A stretch of 64,000 bases of DNA from Collinsella sp. AK_207A (lineage in GTDB: Bacteria > Actinomycetota > Coriobacteriia > Coriobacteriales > Coriobacteriaceae), in assembly GCF_902501965.1 (NCBI RefSeq), contig NZ_CABWID010000018.1, forward strand, positions 62,001 to 126,000, read 5' to 3'. The number at the start of each line of letters is the position of its first letter. The stretch's first letter is position 1. Shown piece after piece: positions 8,042 to 16,282 of the stretch. The position numbers and the translations under genes were made by a program. Below the pieces are notes generated by a model. It saw nothing but the letters and a program-made list of their open reading frames with translations, had not been told where the DNA came from and made no database searches.

Positions 8042-8803
8042 ATGTCCCAGGACACCATGCAGCTCGTCATCGTTCGCCATGGCGAGAGCGAGTGGAACAA
8101 GCTCAACCTCTTCACTGGCTGGACGGATGTAGACCTTACCGAGACCGGTCGCGCCGAGGCTGCCGCGGGCGGCAAGGCGCTCGCCGACGAGGGCTTCGAC
8201 TTCGACGTCTGCTACACGAGCCAGCTCAAGCGCGCCATCCACACGCTGAATATCATCCTGGACCAGCTGGACCGCAACTGGCTGCCCGTGCACAAGAGCT
8301 GGAAGCTGAACGAGCGCCACTACGGTGCGCTTCAGGGGCTCAACAAGGCTGATGCCGCCGCCGAGCACGGCGACGAGCAGGTGCTCATCTGGCGCCGCAG
8401 CTTTGACGTGCAGCCGCCGGCGCTCAAGCCCGGCGACGAGCGCGACCCGCACGTGCAGGAGATGTACCGCGAGATTCCCGCCGACGAGCTCCCCTACACC
8501 GAGTGCCTGAAGGACTGCATCGCCCGCGCCTGGCCGTACTTCGAGGAGAACATCCTGCCCGACATGAAGGCCGGCAAGCGCGTGCTCATCGCCGCCCACG
8601 GCAACTCGCTGCGCTCGCTTGTGATGAAGTTTGAGAAGATGACGCCGGAGCAGATCCTGAAGGTCAACATCCCCACGGGCGTGCCCCTGGTGTACACCTT
8701 CGATAAGGATATGAACGTGCTGGAGAAGCGCTACATCGGCGACCCGGAGACCATCGCCGCCAAGATCGACGCCGTGGCCAACCAGGGCAAGGCCAAGAAG
8801 TAG
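8042..8803 (+). CDS. gpmA: 2,3-bisphosphoglycerate-dependent phosphoglycerate mutase
   Basis: A 253-residue glycolytic enzyme interconverting 3- and 2-phosphoglycerate. The active-site motif [19 protein letters not shown] with the phospho-histidine is present near the N-terminus, followed by [10 protein letters not shown], the [12 protein letters not shown] segment and the second histidine in [10 protein letters not shown]. Length fits the 230-250-residue dPGM family. Start ATG 8042 has AAAGGAG at ideal distance. Upstream, 7985-8000 carries GTTAACTTTAGTTAAC, an inverted repeat that could be a control site. The gene stands alone between divergent and convergent neighbours. Confidence 0.96.
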   Translation: MSQDTMQLVIVRHGESEWNKLNLFTGWTDVDLTETGRAEAAAGGKALADEGFDFDVCYTSQLKRAIHTLNIILDQLDRNWLPVHKSWKLNERHYGALQGLNKADAAAEHGDEQVLIWRRSFDVQPPALKPGDERDPHVQEMYREIPADELPYTECLKDCIARAWPYFEENILPDMKAGKRVLIAAHGNSLRSLVMKFEKMTPEQILKVNIPTGVPLVYTFDKDMNVLEKRYIGDPETIAAKIDAVANQGKAKK

Positions 8804-8860
8804 CAAATCTGCTCGCACCACCCGGTTCGGTGCCCCGGGCATCAAGGACGCCGCACGATC

Positions 8861-8895
8861 GAGGGCCCATCCGCGCTTTTCGCGGGCGGGCCCTC
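8861..8895. terminator. Terminator-like hairpin after gpmA
   Basis: GAGGGCCC (8861-8868) pairs with GGGCCCTC (8888-8895) around an inner CCGCG..CGCGG stem with a CTTTT loop. It sits between convergent gpmA and the small XRE gene. There is no strong T-tract, so termination efficiency is uncertain. Confidence 0.55.
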
Positions 8896-8913
8896 AGCTG
8901 TGCGGTGCTTTGC

Positions 8914-9126
8914 TCAGCGGATCAGCTCCCAGGCCTCCTTACCCAGCACGGAGGCAATGCGATCGAGCATGCAGAGCCGGGGGTTCGCCCGGTTCGATTC
9001 GATGAGGTCGAGGGTGGGCCGGCTGATGCCGAATCGCCGGCTGGCTTCTGAACGTCCCACGTGGTTGACCGCCCGATAATGGCGTACCGCCTGGCCCAGG
9101 CGGTTGCGGGCGGGCGGCGGGCACAT
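8914..9126 (-). CDS. Small XRE-family helix-turn-helix regulator
   Basis: A 70-residue protein consisting only of a Cro/CI-type DNA-binding domain: RLGQAVRHYR, then SEASRRFGISRPTLDLIESNRANPRLCMLDRIASVLG, the HTH plus the following helix. It ends EAWELIR. Its ATG (9124-9126) directly abuts the TAG stop of the upstream XRE gene, so translation is coupled. The upstream gene is a paralogue ending EPWELIR, which indicates a local duplication. No operator can be assigned. Confidence 0.75.
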   Translation of the reverse strand: MCPPPARNRLGQAVRHYRAVNHVGRSEASRRFGISRPTLDLIESNRANPRLCMLDRIASVLGKEAWELIR

Positions 9127-9339
9127 CTACCGGATCAGCTCCCACGGCTCCATGCCGAGTGACCGGGCGATGTAGACGAGATAATCGAGCGTAATATTCG
9201 ACCTACCGCTTTCCATGGCATCTAAAAAGGGGCGGCTGACGATTGCATAATTGCAGAACTCGGCTTTCGTCATGCAATGCTGCAAGCGCCAACGATGCAC
9301 GTTGCGCCCCAACCGCGCCGCCGAAGTCGCCGGTCGCAT
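9127..9339 (-). CDS. Small XRE-family helix-turn-helix regulator (tandem paralogue)
   Basis: About 70 residues from the ATG at 9337-9339: AARLGRNVHRWRLQ, then MTKAEFCNYAIVSRPFLDAMESGRSNITLDYLVYIARSLGM in HTH layout, ending EPWELIR. The start is uncertain: GGGGGAG lies only one base before this ATG, and in-frame starts at 9366 and a GTG at 9387 exist; the transcript may begin close by. It is followed without a gap by a second copy of the same type of protein. Base composition around the start is more AT-rich than the neighbours. Confidence 0.65.
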   Translation of the reverse strand: MRPATSAARLGRNVHRWRLQHCMTKAEFCNYAIVSRPFLDAMESGRSNITLDYLVYIARSLGMEPWELIR

Positions 9340-9423
9340 GCTCCCCCTATAATCTCCAGCACCCATGCTATGCAGTGTAGAACTCACTCCGCGGAATTTG
9401 TAATCCCCGGATTACAGGCCAGC

Positions 9424-9463
9424 TAAAACGAGGGGCGCCCGACCGGCTGTTGGTCGGGCGCCC
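9424..9463 (-). terminator. Terminator of the metal ATPase operon
   Basis: A perfect 12-bp stem (9433-9444 with 9452-9463), 7-base loop, followed by CTCGTTTTAG on the minus strand. It starts 30 bases after the P-type ATPase stop. Confidence 0.85.
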
Positions 9464-9492
9464 CCGTTCGTTTCGTTGGCGACGGTAGCGAG

Positions 9493-11469
9493 TTACCTGC
9501 TGGACCGATCCATCAGCTCGCCGACGTTCATGGCGCGCATGGCGTTCAGGATGGCGATCACGGCCACGCCCACATCGCCGAAGACAGCAAGCCACATGTT
9601 CGCGATGCCCAGAGCTGCAAGCACCAGAATCAGCAGCTTCACGCCCAGCGCGAAGATGATGTTCTGCCACACGATGCGCATGGTCTTGCGCGCCACGTGC
9701 ATGGCGCGGGCAATGTTCGACGGCTTGTCGTCCATGAGCACGATATCGGCCGCCTCGATGGCCGCGTCCGAACCCATGGCGCCCATGGCGATACCCACGT
9801 CGGCACGGGTGAGCACGGGGGCATCGTTGATGCCGTCGCCCACGAAGGCCAGCTTGCCGTGCTCGGGCTCTTCCTTGAGCAAGCGCTCAACCTGCTCCAC
9901 CTTGTCGGCCGGAAGCAGCTGCGCGTGCACCTCCGTCACGCCGAGTTCGGCTGCCACGGCGTCCGCGACCTCCTTGCGGTCGCCCGTGAGCATGACCGTC
10001 TTCTTTACGCCGGCGTCGTGCAAGGCGCGGATGGCCTCGGCGGCATCGTCCTTCACCACGTCCGCGATGACGATATGTCCCACGTACCGGTCATCGATCG
10101 CCACGTGCAGGATGGTGCCCGTGAGCTCGCAGTTGTGGAACTCCTCGTGGTGGGCGCGCATGAGCTTGTCGTTGCCCACGAGCACCACGTGCTCGTCCAC
10201 CTTGGCGGAGACGCCGTGGCCGCTCTCTTCCTTGACCTCCGCCAAGCGCGTCTCGTCGATCTTGCCGGTGTAGGCGGCCTTCACGGACAGCGCGATGGGG
10301 TGGTCGGAGTATGCCTCGGCGTGGGCCGCAAAGCTCAGCACGTAATCCGGGTCGAAGCCCTCCTCGGGATGGATCGCCACCACGTTGAAGGTGCCATTCG
10401 TGAGCGTGCCCGTCTTGTCGAAGACCACGGTGTCCACGCTCGCGAGCGCCTCGAGGTAGTTGGACCCCTTCACCAGAATGCCCAGCTTGGAGGCACCGCC
10501 GATACCACCGAAGAACGAGAGCGGAACGGAGATCACGAGCGCGCAGGGGCAAGAGACGACCAGGAAGGTCAGGCCGCGGAGAATCCAATCGCTCCAGGCG
10601 CCCAGCCCCACGAGCGACGGGAGCACCGCGAGGGCCAGGGCCGCGTAGCACACGGCGGGCGTGTACACGCGGGCGAAGCGCGTGATGAAGTTCTCGGTCC
10701 GGGCCTTCTTCTCCGAGGCGTTCTCCACGAGCTCCAGAATGCGGCTGACGGTGGACTCGCCGAAGGGCTTGGTGGTCTTTACGCGCAGCAGACCCGTCAT
10801 GTTGATGCAGCCGGAGATGATCTGGCTGCCCGCCTCCACGTGGCGCGGCACGGACTCGCCGGTGAGCGCCGCCGTATCCAGCTGGCTCTCGCCTTCGGTC
10901 ACCACGCCGTCGATGGGCACGCGCTCGCCCGGCTTGACCACGATGATGTCGCCCACGGAGACCTCGTCGGGATCCACCTGCACGAGCTCGCCGTCTGCGC
11001 CCTCGATGTTAGCGTAATCCGGCGCGATGTCCATCATGGCCGTGATGGACTTCCGGCTCTTGCCCACGGCGTAGGCCTGGAAGATCTCGCCTACCTGGTA
11101 GAAAAGCATCACCGCAGCGCCCTCGGCCATATGCGGGTCCGTGTCCGGAAAGAAAACCATGCCGAACGCGCCGATGGTGGCAACGCACATGAGGAAGTTT
11201 TCGTCGAACACCTTGCCGTGGCGGATGTTGTTGACGGCCTTCAGCAGCACGTCGTGCCCGGCAACCCACCAGGGCGCCAGGTAAAGCACGAACTCAACGT
11301 AGAGCGACATCCCGCCAAAGAGCGAGTCGAACACGCCCAGTTCATCCAGCAGCATCACCACAAAGAAGATACCGAGCGCCACGCCCACACGCTTGACCTT
11401 ATGATCCAACGACTCCTTCTTCTTGCGCTTCTTCTTTTTCTTCTTAGGATCAGAAACGGCACCAGTCAT
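9493..11469 (-). CDS. P1B-type heavy-metal ATPase (zinc/cadmium/cobalt exporter type)
   Basis: A 658-residue membrane pump that exports divalent metals at the cost of ATP. Features in order: a lysine-rich N-terminus (a run of about 10 K/R after residue 9), transmembrane helices, the actuator loop with TGESVPR, the metal-binding SCPCALVIS (about residue 305), the phosphorylation site DKTGTLTNG (Asp about 351), SDHPIAL, and the hinge GDGINDAPVL near the C-terminus. The CPC motif is common to P1B pumps of several metals. It lacks an N-terminal HMA domain; a separate 72-residue HMA protein is encoded just upstream. Start ATG 11467-11469 with GAGGGGG upstream. Downstream of the ArsR-type sensor, so probably metal-induced. 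Confidence 0.92.
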   Translation of the reverse strand: MTGAVSDPKKKKKKRKKKESLDHKVKRVGVALGIFFVVMLLDELGVFDSLFGGMSLYVEFVLYLAPWWVAGHDVLLKAVNNIRHGKVFDENFLMCVATIGAFGMVFFPDTDPHMAEGAAVMLFYQVGEIFQAYAVGKSRKSITAMMDIAPDYANIEGADGELVQVDPDEVSVGDIIVVKPGERVPIDGVVTEGESQLDTAALTGESVPRHVEAGSQIISGCINMTGLLRVKTTKPFGESTVSRILELVENASEKKARTENFITRFARVYTPAVCYAALALAVLPSLVGLGAWSDWILRGLTFLVVSCPCALVISVPLSFFGGIGGASKLGILVKGSNYLEALASVDTVVFDKTGTLTNGTFNVVAIHPEEGFDPDYVLSFAAHAEAYSDHPIALSVKAAYTGKIDETRLAEVKEESGHGVSAKVDEHVVLVGNDKLMRAHHEEFHNCELTGTILHVAIDDRYVGHIVIADVVKDDAAEAIRALHDAGVKKTVMLTGDRKEVADAVAAELGVTEVHAQLLPADKVEQVERLLKEEPEHGKLAFVGDGINDAPVLTRADVGIAMGAMGSDAAIEAADIVLMDDKPSNIARAMHVARKTMRIVWQNIIFALGVKLLILVLAALGIANMWLAVFGDVGVAVIAILNAMRAMNVGELMDRSSR

Positions 11470-11545
11470 AACAACCCCCTCTTGAAGCTTTTTCTTTCCC
11501 CCCGCAGGACGATGCCGAGCGCGCCGCCCGCCGCCCGAATGGCAA

Positions 11546-11648
11546 GGCGGACACCCGCACCCGCAGCGACACTCCGCAGCGAACTGCGCAAGCGGCAAAG
11601 CCGTTTGCCAGTCTCGCGAGGACTGAGCGCAGGGTGCGGGTGCCCGCC
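11546..11648. repeat. Long structured hairpin element, copy 2 of 2
   Basis: Outer 17-bp stem (11546-11562 with 11632-11648, one mismatch) and a core at 11573-11622 matching the core of the copy at 1711-1934. The core has the same GCA/GA internal loop and one-base bulge, while stem pairs differ in compensating fashion. It sits in the 195-bp gap between the HMA gene and the ATPase gene, starting 17 bases beyond the HMA stop on the downstream side. Confidence 0.7.
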
Positions 11649-11664
11649 GGACAGATCAGAGCAC

Positions 11665-11883
11665 CTAGCGGATGATCTCGCAATCGGGCTCGGCGTCGGC
11701 CGTGTAGGCCACCACGCGATCGAGCACGTCGTCGAACTCGGCGTCGTCGGCCTCGAGCGTGAGCTTCTGGGTCATGAAGTTCACAGACACGGACTTCACA
11801 CCCTCCAGCTCGGAGAGCGCGTCCTGCAGCTCGCGGGCGCAGTTGACGCAATCGATCTCATCCAGCTTGAACGACTTCTTCAT
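11665..11883 (-). CDS. Stand-alone HMA-domain metallochaperone
   Basis: A 72-residue heavy-metal-associated domain. It has the CxxC metal site as IDCVNCARELQDAL near the N-terminus and the usual beta-alpha-beta pattern (VKSVSVNFMTQKLTLEAD). In many P1B ATPases this domain is fused to the pump; here the pump next to it lacks one, so this protein probably delivers metal to it or acts as the missing domain. Start ATG 11881-11883 with AAAGGAA upstream. It lies between the ArsR-type regulator and the ATPase on one strand. Confidence 0.88.
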   Translation of the reverse strand: MKKSFKLDEIDCVNCARELQDALSELEGVKSVSVNFMTQKLTLEADDAEFDDVLDRVVAYTADAEPDCEIIR

Positions 11884-11971
11884 GATGGGTTCCTTTCCCT
11901 TGAGGCCGCATCGCGACCGCTGATAAACAAGAACGGGCACCGAGCGCGCCCGGCGAAGCAAGCTTTGCCGG

Positions 11972-12337
11972 TCACTCGCAGATATGGCTCATGCCCTGGT
12001 TGAGCATGGTGTACACGTGATCATCGGCCAGTGAGTAGAGGATGCTCCGGCCATCGCGCCGAAACTTCACCAGATGCGCCTGCTTGAGTGTGCGGAGCTG
12101 GTGCGAGACGGCGCTCTGGGAAGATCCCGTGGCCTCAGCGATATCGCCCACCGCCATCTCGTCGGCCATGAGCGCGTAGAGGATCTTGATGCGCGTGGTG
12201 TCTGAGAAGACCCGGAACAAATCGGCCAGATCGTAGAGCAGCTCCTCGTCGGGCATGTTCTCATCCGCGCATACGCAAGCACCATCGCAATCGGCACCGT
12301 CGGTGCAGGGGCCACCCTCGCGCGTCTCGTCTTCCAT
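11972..12337 (-). CDS. ArsR/SmtB-family metal-sensing repressor
   Basis: A 121-residue winged-helix repressor, likely the sensor of the adjacent efflux genes. The N-terminus is rich in Cys and acidic residues (DGADCDGACVCADE), a plausible metal ligand cluster. The HTH is MAVGDIAEATGSSQSAVSHQLRTLKQAHLVKFRRDGRSILYSL. The C-terminal helix DDHVYTMLNQGMSHICE carries D-x-H and H/C/E residues in the position of the alpha-5 metal site of SmtB/CzrA/CadC proteins. Start ATG 12335-12337 has GAGGAG upstream; an ORF start at 12367 would lie in the operator. The operator with TGAA..TTCA repeats is just upstream. Confidence 0.9.
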   Translation of the reverse strand: MEDETREGGPCTDGADCDGACVCADENMPDEELLYDLADLFRVFSDTTRIKILYALMADEMAVGDIAEATGSSQSAVSHQLRTLKQAHLVKFRRDGRSILYSLADDHVYTMLNQGMSHICE

Positions 12338-12353
12338 CGGCCAATCTCCTCTC

Positions 12354-12406
12354 ATATGAACATGCATTCATACTTCAAGGGTTATTGTATGACCGTCTGT
12401 TCATAT
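12354..12406. promoter_or_regulatory. Operator sites of the ArsR/SmtB-type repressor
   Basis: Two imperfect inverted repeats: ATATGAA-N6-TTCATA (12354-12372) and TATGA-N7-TTCATA (12388-12406). They match the TGAA-N-TTCA form of SmtB/CzrA/CadC operators and lie 17 bases ahead of the repressor start, in an AT-rich stretch. Confidence 0.75.
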
Positions 12407-12420
12407 GTCAATGTGTTTTT

Positions 12421-12459
12421 TAAAAAGGGCGGTGACGCGACATTGCCGCATCACCGCCC
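12421..12459 (-). terminator. Terminator of the DtxR-type regulator gene
   Basis: A 13-bp stem (12427-12439 with 12447-12459, one mismatch) followed by TTTTTA on the minus strand, 21 bases past the stop. Confidence 0.85.
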
Positions 12460-12480
12460 CAGCGCACCTTAGCAATAGAG

Positions 12481-12846
12481 CTACAGCAGCTCCCCCACCT
12501 TGGCCTTGAGCTTCTGGAAACTGTCCTCGGAAAGGCAGTGCTCCATATGGCAGCCCTCTTCCGCAGCGGTCTCCGGATCAACGCCGGCGGAGATGAGCAG
12601 GTCGCGGAAGAACACATGGCGCTCGAGCACTTCCTCGGCTTGGTGCAAGCCCTTCTCGGTCAGACGCACGTCGCGCTTGACGACCTCCACGTAGCCGCGG
12701 TCCTCCAGCATGGACATGGCCTTGGAGACGCTGGCCTTGGTGACACCCAGATGCTGGGCGATGTCGACGGAGCGCACCGCCCCGTGCTCCTGCTGAAGCA
12801 TCAGAATGGCCTCGATGTAGTCCTCGCCGGATTCGTGCAGTGGCAT
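12481..12846 (-). CDS. DtxR/MntR-family metal-dependent regulator
   Basis: A 121-residue regulator with an N-terminal winged helix (EDYIEAILMLQQEHGAVRSVDIAQHLGVTKASVSKAMSMLEDRGYV) and a dimerisation and metal-binding domain with GLHQAEEVLERHVFFRDLL and EEGCHMEHCLSEDSFQKL, which contain the His, Glu and Cys metal ligands typical of DtxR-type iron or manganese repressors. It lacks the C-terminal SH3-like domain, like MntR. Start ATG 12844-12846. It lies upstream of the efflux cluster but has its own terminator, so it is a separate transcript. Which metal it senses cannot be told. Confidence 0.9.
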   Translation of the reverse strand: MPLHESGEDYIEAILMLQQEHGAVRSVDIAQHLGVTKASVSKAMSMLEDRGYVEVVKRDVRLTEKGLHQAEEVLERHVFFRDLLISAGVDPETAAEEGCHMEHCLSEDSFQKLKAKVGELL

Positions 12847-12960
12847 GGAGATACCCTCATTCGCGTAGACGAATGCCCGCCCGCGACGGGACGGACCCTT
12901 TTGTTAGCTATGTCTACTTTACCGAAAACGGGAACGCTGGCAAGCGTAAGTTAGGTACGG

Positions 12961-13965
12961 CTAATCATCGACGGCATGGCTCGCAATGAGCGCACGCACG
13001 CCGTCGAGCACGTCCTGCAGCCGCTGGGCACGGTGCCCGAGCACCTTCACCAGGCAGTCGCCCGTGGCAAGGCGCGTGATACCACCCGCCAGGGCGTCGT
13101 CCGCTGCGGCATCCGTCCGCACGCCGGCGCGCTCGCCAATGGCGCCCGTCTGCTCGAGCAGGTACGCGCGGACGCCCGCGAACAGCTCATCATCGATGCC
13201 CAGATTCATGAGCACGAGATTTGCCAGATGCGAGAACCCCTCGTAGAAGCCCACGCCCTCCATGTCCATCGCGCCTCCGGTGAAGACGGGTTCGTAGATG
13301 GTGTTGTCGAGGAAGACGGGCAGGCCGCTCACGCGCACCTCCACGCGGTTGGCGTAGCGCCGATACCCGAAGCGCTCGCCGCGCGCCGCGCGACCACAGG
13401 AGAGGATCTCACCGTACACCAGGCGCGACGTGGCATCGGCAAGCTCCACCACGGTATCGCTCGAGAACGCGGAGCCGGCAAAGGGAACCTGCGGCAGGGG
13501 CTTGTAGTCCAGGTACGCGCCCGCCTCGACCGCAAGACGCGTTTGCCGGGACGCCGAGGCACCGTCGTCCATGCGGTGAATCTTCTCGAAGGCCTGCGTG
13601 GTCATCTGAAGCGCGGCGCCGGCTCCCACGCGCACGTCGATGCGCTGGTGGTCGCCTGCCATGATGCCGGCGGAAACGGACATGACCATCACTTGCGTGA
13701 GCGTAGCGGAAACGGCGGACGGCGCGCCAGCGGATCCGCCGTGAACGGCGCACACCAGGCCCGGCAACTCGTGCGCGGGCACAGGAAGCGGGTGCATCAC
13801 CTTGAACGGCATGGTGGCGTAGAGCTCCGGCACGGCGGTGCGCCCGCCGCGCGCCTCGGCACGTACGCGCAGCTCGGACAGCTTGCCAAAGCGATTGTCG
13901 GCTACAGGAACCTCCTCAAACGAGTTCGTGGCCGTCGCCTGCGTGGCTGTCGTCCGGGCGCCCAT
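12961..13965 (-). CDS. ureD: Urease accessory protein UreD (UreH)
   Basis: A 334-residue chaperone that binds apo-urease and recruits UreF and UreG for nickel insertion. The family is shown by SAGIMAGDHQRIDVRVGAGAALQMTTQAFEKIHRMDDGAS, then LDYKPLPQVPFAGSAFSSDTVVELA and the GEILSCGRAARGERFGYRRYANRVEVR block. It is the last gene of the urease cluster, 3 bases after ureG, so the gene order is ureABC-EFGD. Nothing obvious is missing. Confidence 0.92.
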   Translation of the reverse strand: MGARTTATQATATNSFEEVPVADNRFGKLSELRVRAEARGGRTAVPELYATMPFKVMHPLPVPAHELPGLVCAVHGGSAGAPSAVSATLTQVMVMSVSAGIMAGDHQRIDVRVGAGAALQMTTQAFEKIHRMDDGASASRQTRLAVEAGAYLDYKPLPQVPFAGSAFSSDTVVELADATSRLVYGEILSCGRAARGERFGYRRYANRVEVRVSGLPVFLDNTIYEPVFTGGAMDMEGVGFYEGFSHLANLVLMNLGIDDELFAGVRAYLLEQTGAIGERAGVRTDAAADDALAGGITRLATGDCLVKVLGHRAQRLQDVLDGVRALIASHAVDD

Positions 13966-13968
13966 CCC

Positions 13969-14583
13969 CTACCCCTCCAGGTCCTCGAGGAGCACGGCGC
14001 GGCGGATCCAGTCGATGACCTCGTCCACGCCCTCGTCCTTGAGAATGTTAGTGAAGAGGAACGGCCGCTCGCCGCGCATGCGGCGGGAGTCGCGCTCCAT
14101 GACCTCGAGCGAGGCGCCCACATACGGGGCAAGGTCCGTCTTGTTGATCACGAGCAGGTCGCTCTTCATAATGCCCGGACCTCCCTTGCGCGGGATCTTG
14201 TCGCCCTCGGCCACGTCGATGACGAAGATCGTGGCGTCGGCGAGCTCGGGCGAAAACGTGGCGGAGAGGTTGTCGCCGCCGGACTCGACGAAGACGATCT
14301 GGATGTCGGGATGCGCCTCGACCATGGCCTCGACGGCCTCGAGGTTCATGCTCGCGTCCTCGCGAATTGCCGTGTGCGGGCAGCCGCCCGTCTCCACGCC
14401 GGTGATGCGGTCGCGCGGCAGCACGGAGTTTTTGACGAGGAACTCCTCGTCTTCGTGCGTGTAGATGTCGTTGGTCACCACGCCGAGCGAGTAGGTCCCC
14501 GACATCTTGCGGGTGAGCGCCTCGATAAGCGCCGTCTTACCGGAGCCGACGGGGCCCGCGACGCCGATGCGAACGTGTTCCAT
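13969..14583 (-). CDS. ureG: Urease accessory GTPase UreG
   Basis: A 204-residue SIMIBI GTPase that provides energy for nickel delivery into urease. P-loop [16 protein letters not shown] at the N-terminus, [30 protein letters not shown] with the conserved Cys-Pro-His nickel-binding site, [17 protein letters not shown], and [11 protein letters not shown] as the base-specificity motif. Start ATG 14581-14583 with GGAGGGA upstream. A 139-bp gap separates it from ureF, in which I see no clear element. Confidence 0.97.
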   Translation of the reverse strand: MEHVRIGVAGPVGSGKTALIEALTRKMSGTYSLGVVTNDIYTHEDEEFLVKNSVLPRDRITGVETGGCPHTAIREDASMNLEAVEAMVEAHPDIQIVFVESGGDNLSATFSPELADATIFVIDVAEGDKIPRKGGPGIMKSDLLVINKTDLAPYVGASLEVMERDSRRMRGERPFLFTNILKDEGVDEVIDWIRRAVLLEDLEG

Positions 14584-14722
14584 GGCGGTCCCTCCCTCTC
14601 GGTCGCGTCTTGTGGAGCAGATTGTCCCAGACGGATGTTTCCAACGCGTTAGGGGGTTGTCGGCGAGCGCGTGTTCCGGGCGGTGAGCAGGTGCCCCTGA
14701 ACGAGCGCGCGGGACGACGGGG

Positions 14723-15469
14723 TCAGCTCATGTAGAGACGCGAGTACAGGCTCTCGTGCTCGATGCAGCGCACGTCGAAGCCCGGCATGGAGAGGCCGAG
14801 CAGCTCCTCCCCGGCCGTAAGCGCGTGCTCGACCGCCGCTACCTGCAGGGGAACGGAGCGGATGATGAGCTCCTGACCGGCGGTCTGGGAGAGCGGCACG
14901 GACTTCACGCAGGTAACGACCAGCGCGGATACCTGTGCGTAGAGGTAGCGGTGCAGCAGGTGCTCAAGGTCCATGCCGGCAAGCGCCCCGAAGACGCCGT
15001 AGGCCGCGTTGACGGCGTGGGACGGACGAGCGGCGGCGTACGCGCGATAGGCGGCGGCTTCGCGTTCGCCCAGAACACCCAGGCCCTCCGTGGTGCGGAT
15101 GAACCGCGCGGCGAGCTTCTCGGATGCCGTACGGGTCTCAGCGGGCACCTTGAGCGCGGAGAGGTGGGCCTCCAGCTCCGCGAGCTCGGCGACGGCGCCC
15201 TGGGAGAGCCCATCTTCGCCCAGGCCGGCGGCCGCATGCTCGTACGAGAGGCGCATACCCAAAAGCTCGGTGTAAGTCAACGGATAGCGGAGCGTAGAAG
15301 CCAGGTACTCCCAGGCGGTCCCGACATCGCGCACGCGGTCGAGCTGGATGTAGGTCTCGAGCCCGTAGGAGTGCGAGTAGGCACCGATGGGAAAGACGGA
15401 GTCGCAGATCTGCTGTAGAAGCAGCTCGGTTTCGGGAGCCATGACGAAGGGCGCGGTGGCGATGCTCAT
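14723..15469 (-). CDS. ureF: Urease accessory protein UreF
   Basis: A 248-residue helical protein that stimulates UreG. The N-terminus [31 protein letters not shown] is the family signature (FP.G.YSHS.GLE). The central and C-terminal parts ([45 protein letters not shown]) match the UreF pattern too. Its start overlaps the ureE stop by 4 bases, so translation is coupled. Confidence 0.93.
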   Translation of the reverse strand: MSIATAPFVMAPETELLLQQICDSVFPIGAYSHSYGLETYIQLDRVRDVGTAWEYLASTLRYPLTYTELLGMRLSYEHAAAGLGEDGLSQGAVAELAELEAHLSALKVPAETRTASEKLAARFIRTTEGLGVLGEREAAAYRAYAAARPSHAVNAAYGVFGALAGMDLEHLLHRYLYAQVSALVVTCVKSVPLSQTAGQELIIRSVPLQVAAVEHALTAGEELLGLSMPGFDVRCIEHESLYSRLYMS

Positions 15470-16083
15470 CGGACGTCACCTGCCTGGGAGTCGCCGGCAT
15501 CGGTAGCGGTCTTCTGCGAGCGCTTGCGAACCACGATCTTGATGTCGTTTGCCAGACGGACCACGGCGGAGATGCCGTTACCCGAGAGCCGGCGGGCCGG
15601 ATCGAGTCGCAGCTGCGCATCGTGGAGCGTTACCGCCGGCACGCGCGAGAGCATGCGCACGAGCGGATCGCTGTAGGGCGCCACGAGCTGCTGTTCGCCC
15701 TCGCCGCGGAAGAGCGGCACGTGCATGTTGCCGACCTCCCATGCCGTGCGGGCGAGCGAAAGGGGTGCCGCCGGGTCCACGTCGATCACCAGACAGCGCG
15801 CCGAGAGCAGGCGCACGGCCACCACCACGGGGCGCGCGGCCGGGGCCGGCGCGGACTCGGCGCCCAGCACGTCGCCGTCGGCAAGGCCGCGCTCGAGCAC
15901 CCAGTCGCCCAGACGAACGCCCACGTCACGGCCGGCGACGCTCCGCTTGCGATGGATGCGACCCCGTACCTCGTCCCACTCGAAGTCGACGAAGTCAACG
16001 TCGAACTCGCCGCCCAGACGCCGCTGCAGCGCGATGACCACGGACGGATCGTTGATGTTGCCCTGGACTTCGGTGCACAGCAT
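15466..16083 (-). CDS. ureE: Urease accessory protein UreE
   Basis: A 206-residue nickel chaperone. The fold is seen in RIHRKRSVAGRDVGVRLGD, ADGDVLGAES and the AWEVGNMHVPLFRGEGEQQLVAPYSDPLVRML segment, which equals the GNRH.P. region of UreE with the metal-binding His. It lacks the His-rich tail found in some species and ends in [11 protein letters not shown]. It is longer than typical UreE (about 150 residues). The start ATG 16081-16083 has AAAGGGGAG upstream. A 199-bp gap with a stable hairpin separates it from ureC. Confidence 0.88.
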   Translation of the reverse strand: MLCTEVQGNINDPSVVIALQRRLGGEFDVDFVDFEWDEVRGRIHRKRSVAGRDVGVRLGDWVLERGLADGDVLGAESAPAPAARPVVVAVRLLSARCLVIDVDPAAPLSLARTAWEVGNMHVPLFRGEGEQQLVAPYSDPLVRMLSRVPAVTLHDAQLRLDPARRLSGNGISAVVRLANDIKIVVRKRSQKTATDAGDSQAGDVR

Positions 16084-16159
16084 GGACTCCCCTTTCAGAT
16101 TCGGAGTTACGAGCATACCGCACCGGCGGGAGCGCGGGCCACTCCCCCGCTCGCCGAGC

Positions 16160-16217
16160 GTACCCATCAGGCCCAAATATCCGCCCTGAAACGGGTCTTT
16201 TTGGGCCTCCTGGGTAC
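16160..16217. other. Stable hairpin between ureC and ureE
   Basis: GTACCCA (16160-16166) and AGGCCCAAA (16169-16177) pair with TTTGGGCCT (16200-16208) and TGGGTAC (16211-16217), with a symmetric two-base internal loop and a 22-base apical loop. It lies in the gap between structural and accessory urease genes. On the minus strand no T-tract follows it, so it looks like a processing or stabilising element rather than a terminator. A 12-base direct repeat (TCGATGGATCCG) follows at about 16220-16250. Confidence 0.6.
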
Positions 16218-16282
16218 GCTCGATGGATCCGGTCTCGATGGATCCGAAGGAGACAGTCGTTGCGGAGCGCTCGGCAAGGGGC

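Noticed and set aside
16084-16282. A nickel/cobalt riboswitch in the ureC-ureE gap
   Set aside because: The single long hairpin does not show the four-way junction expected for the NiCo class.
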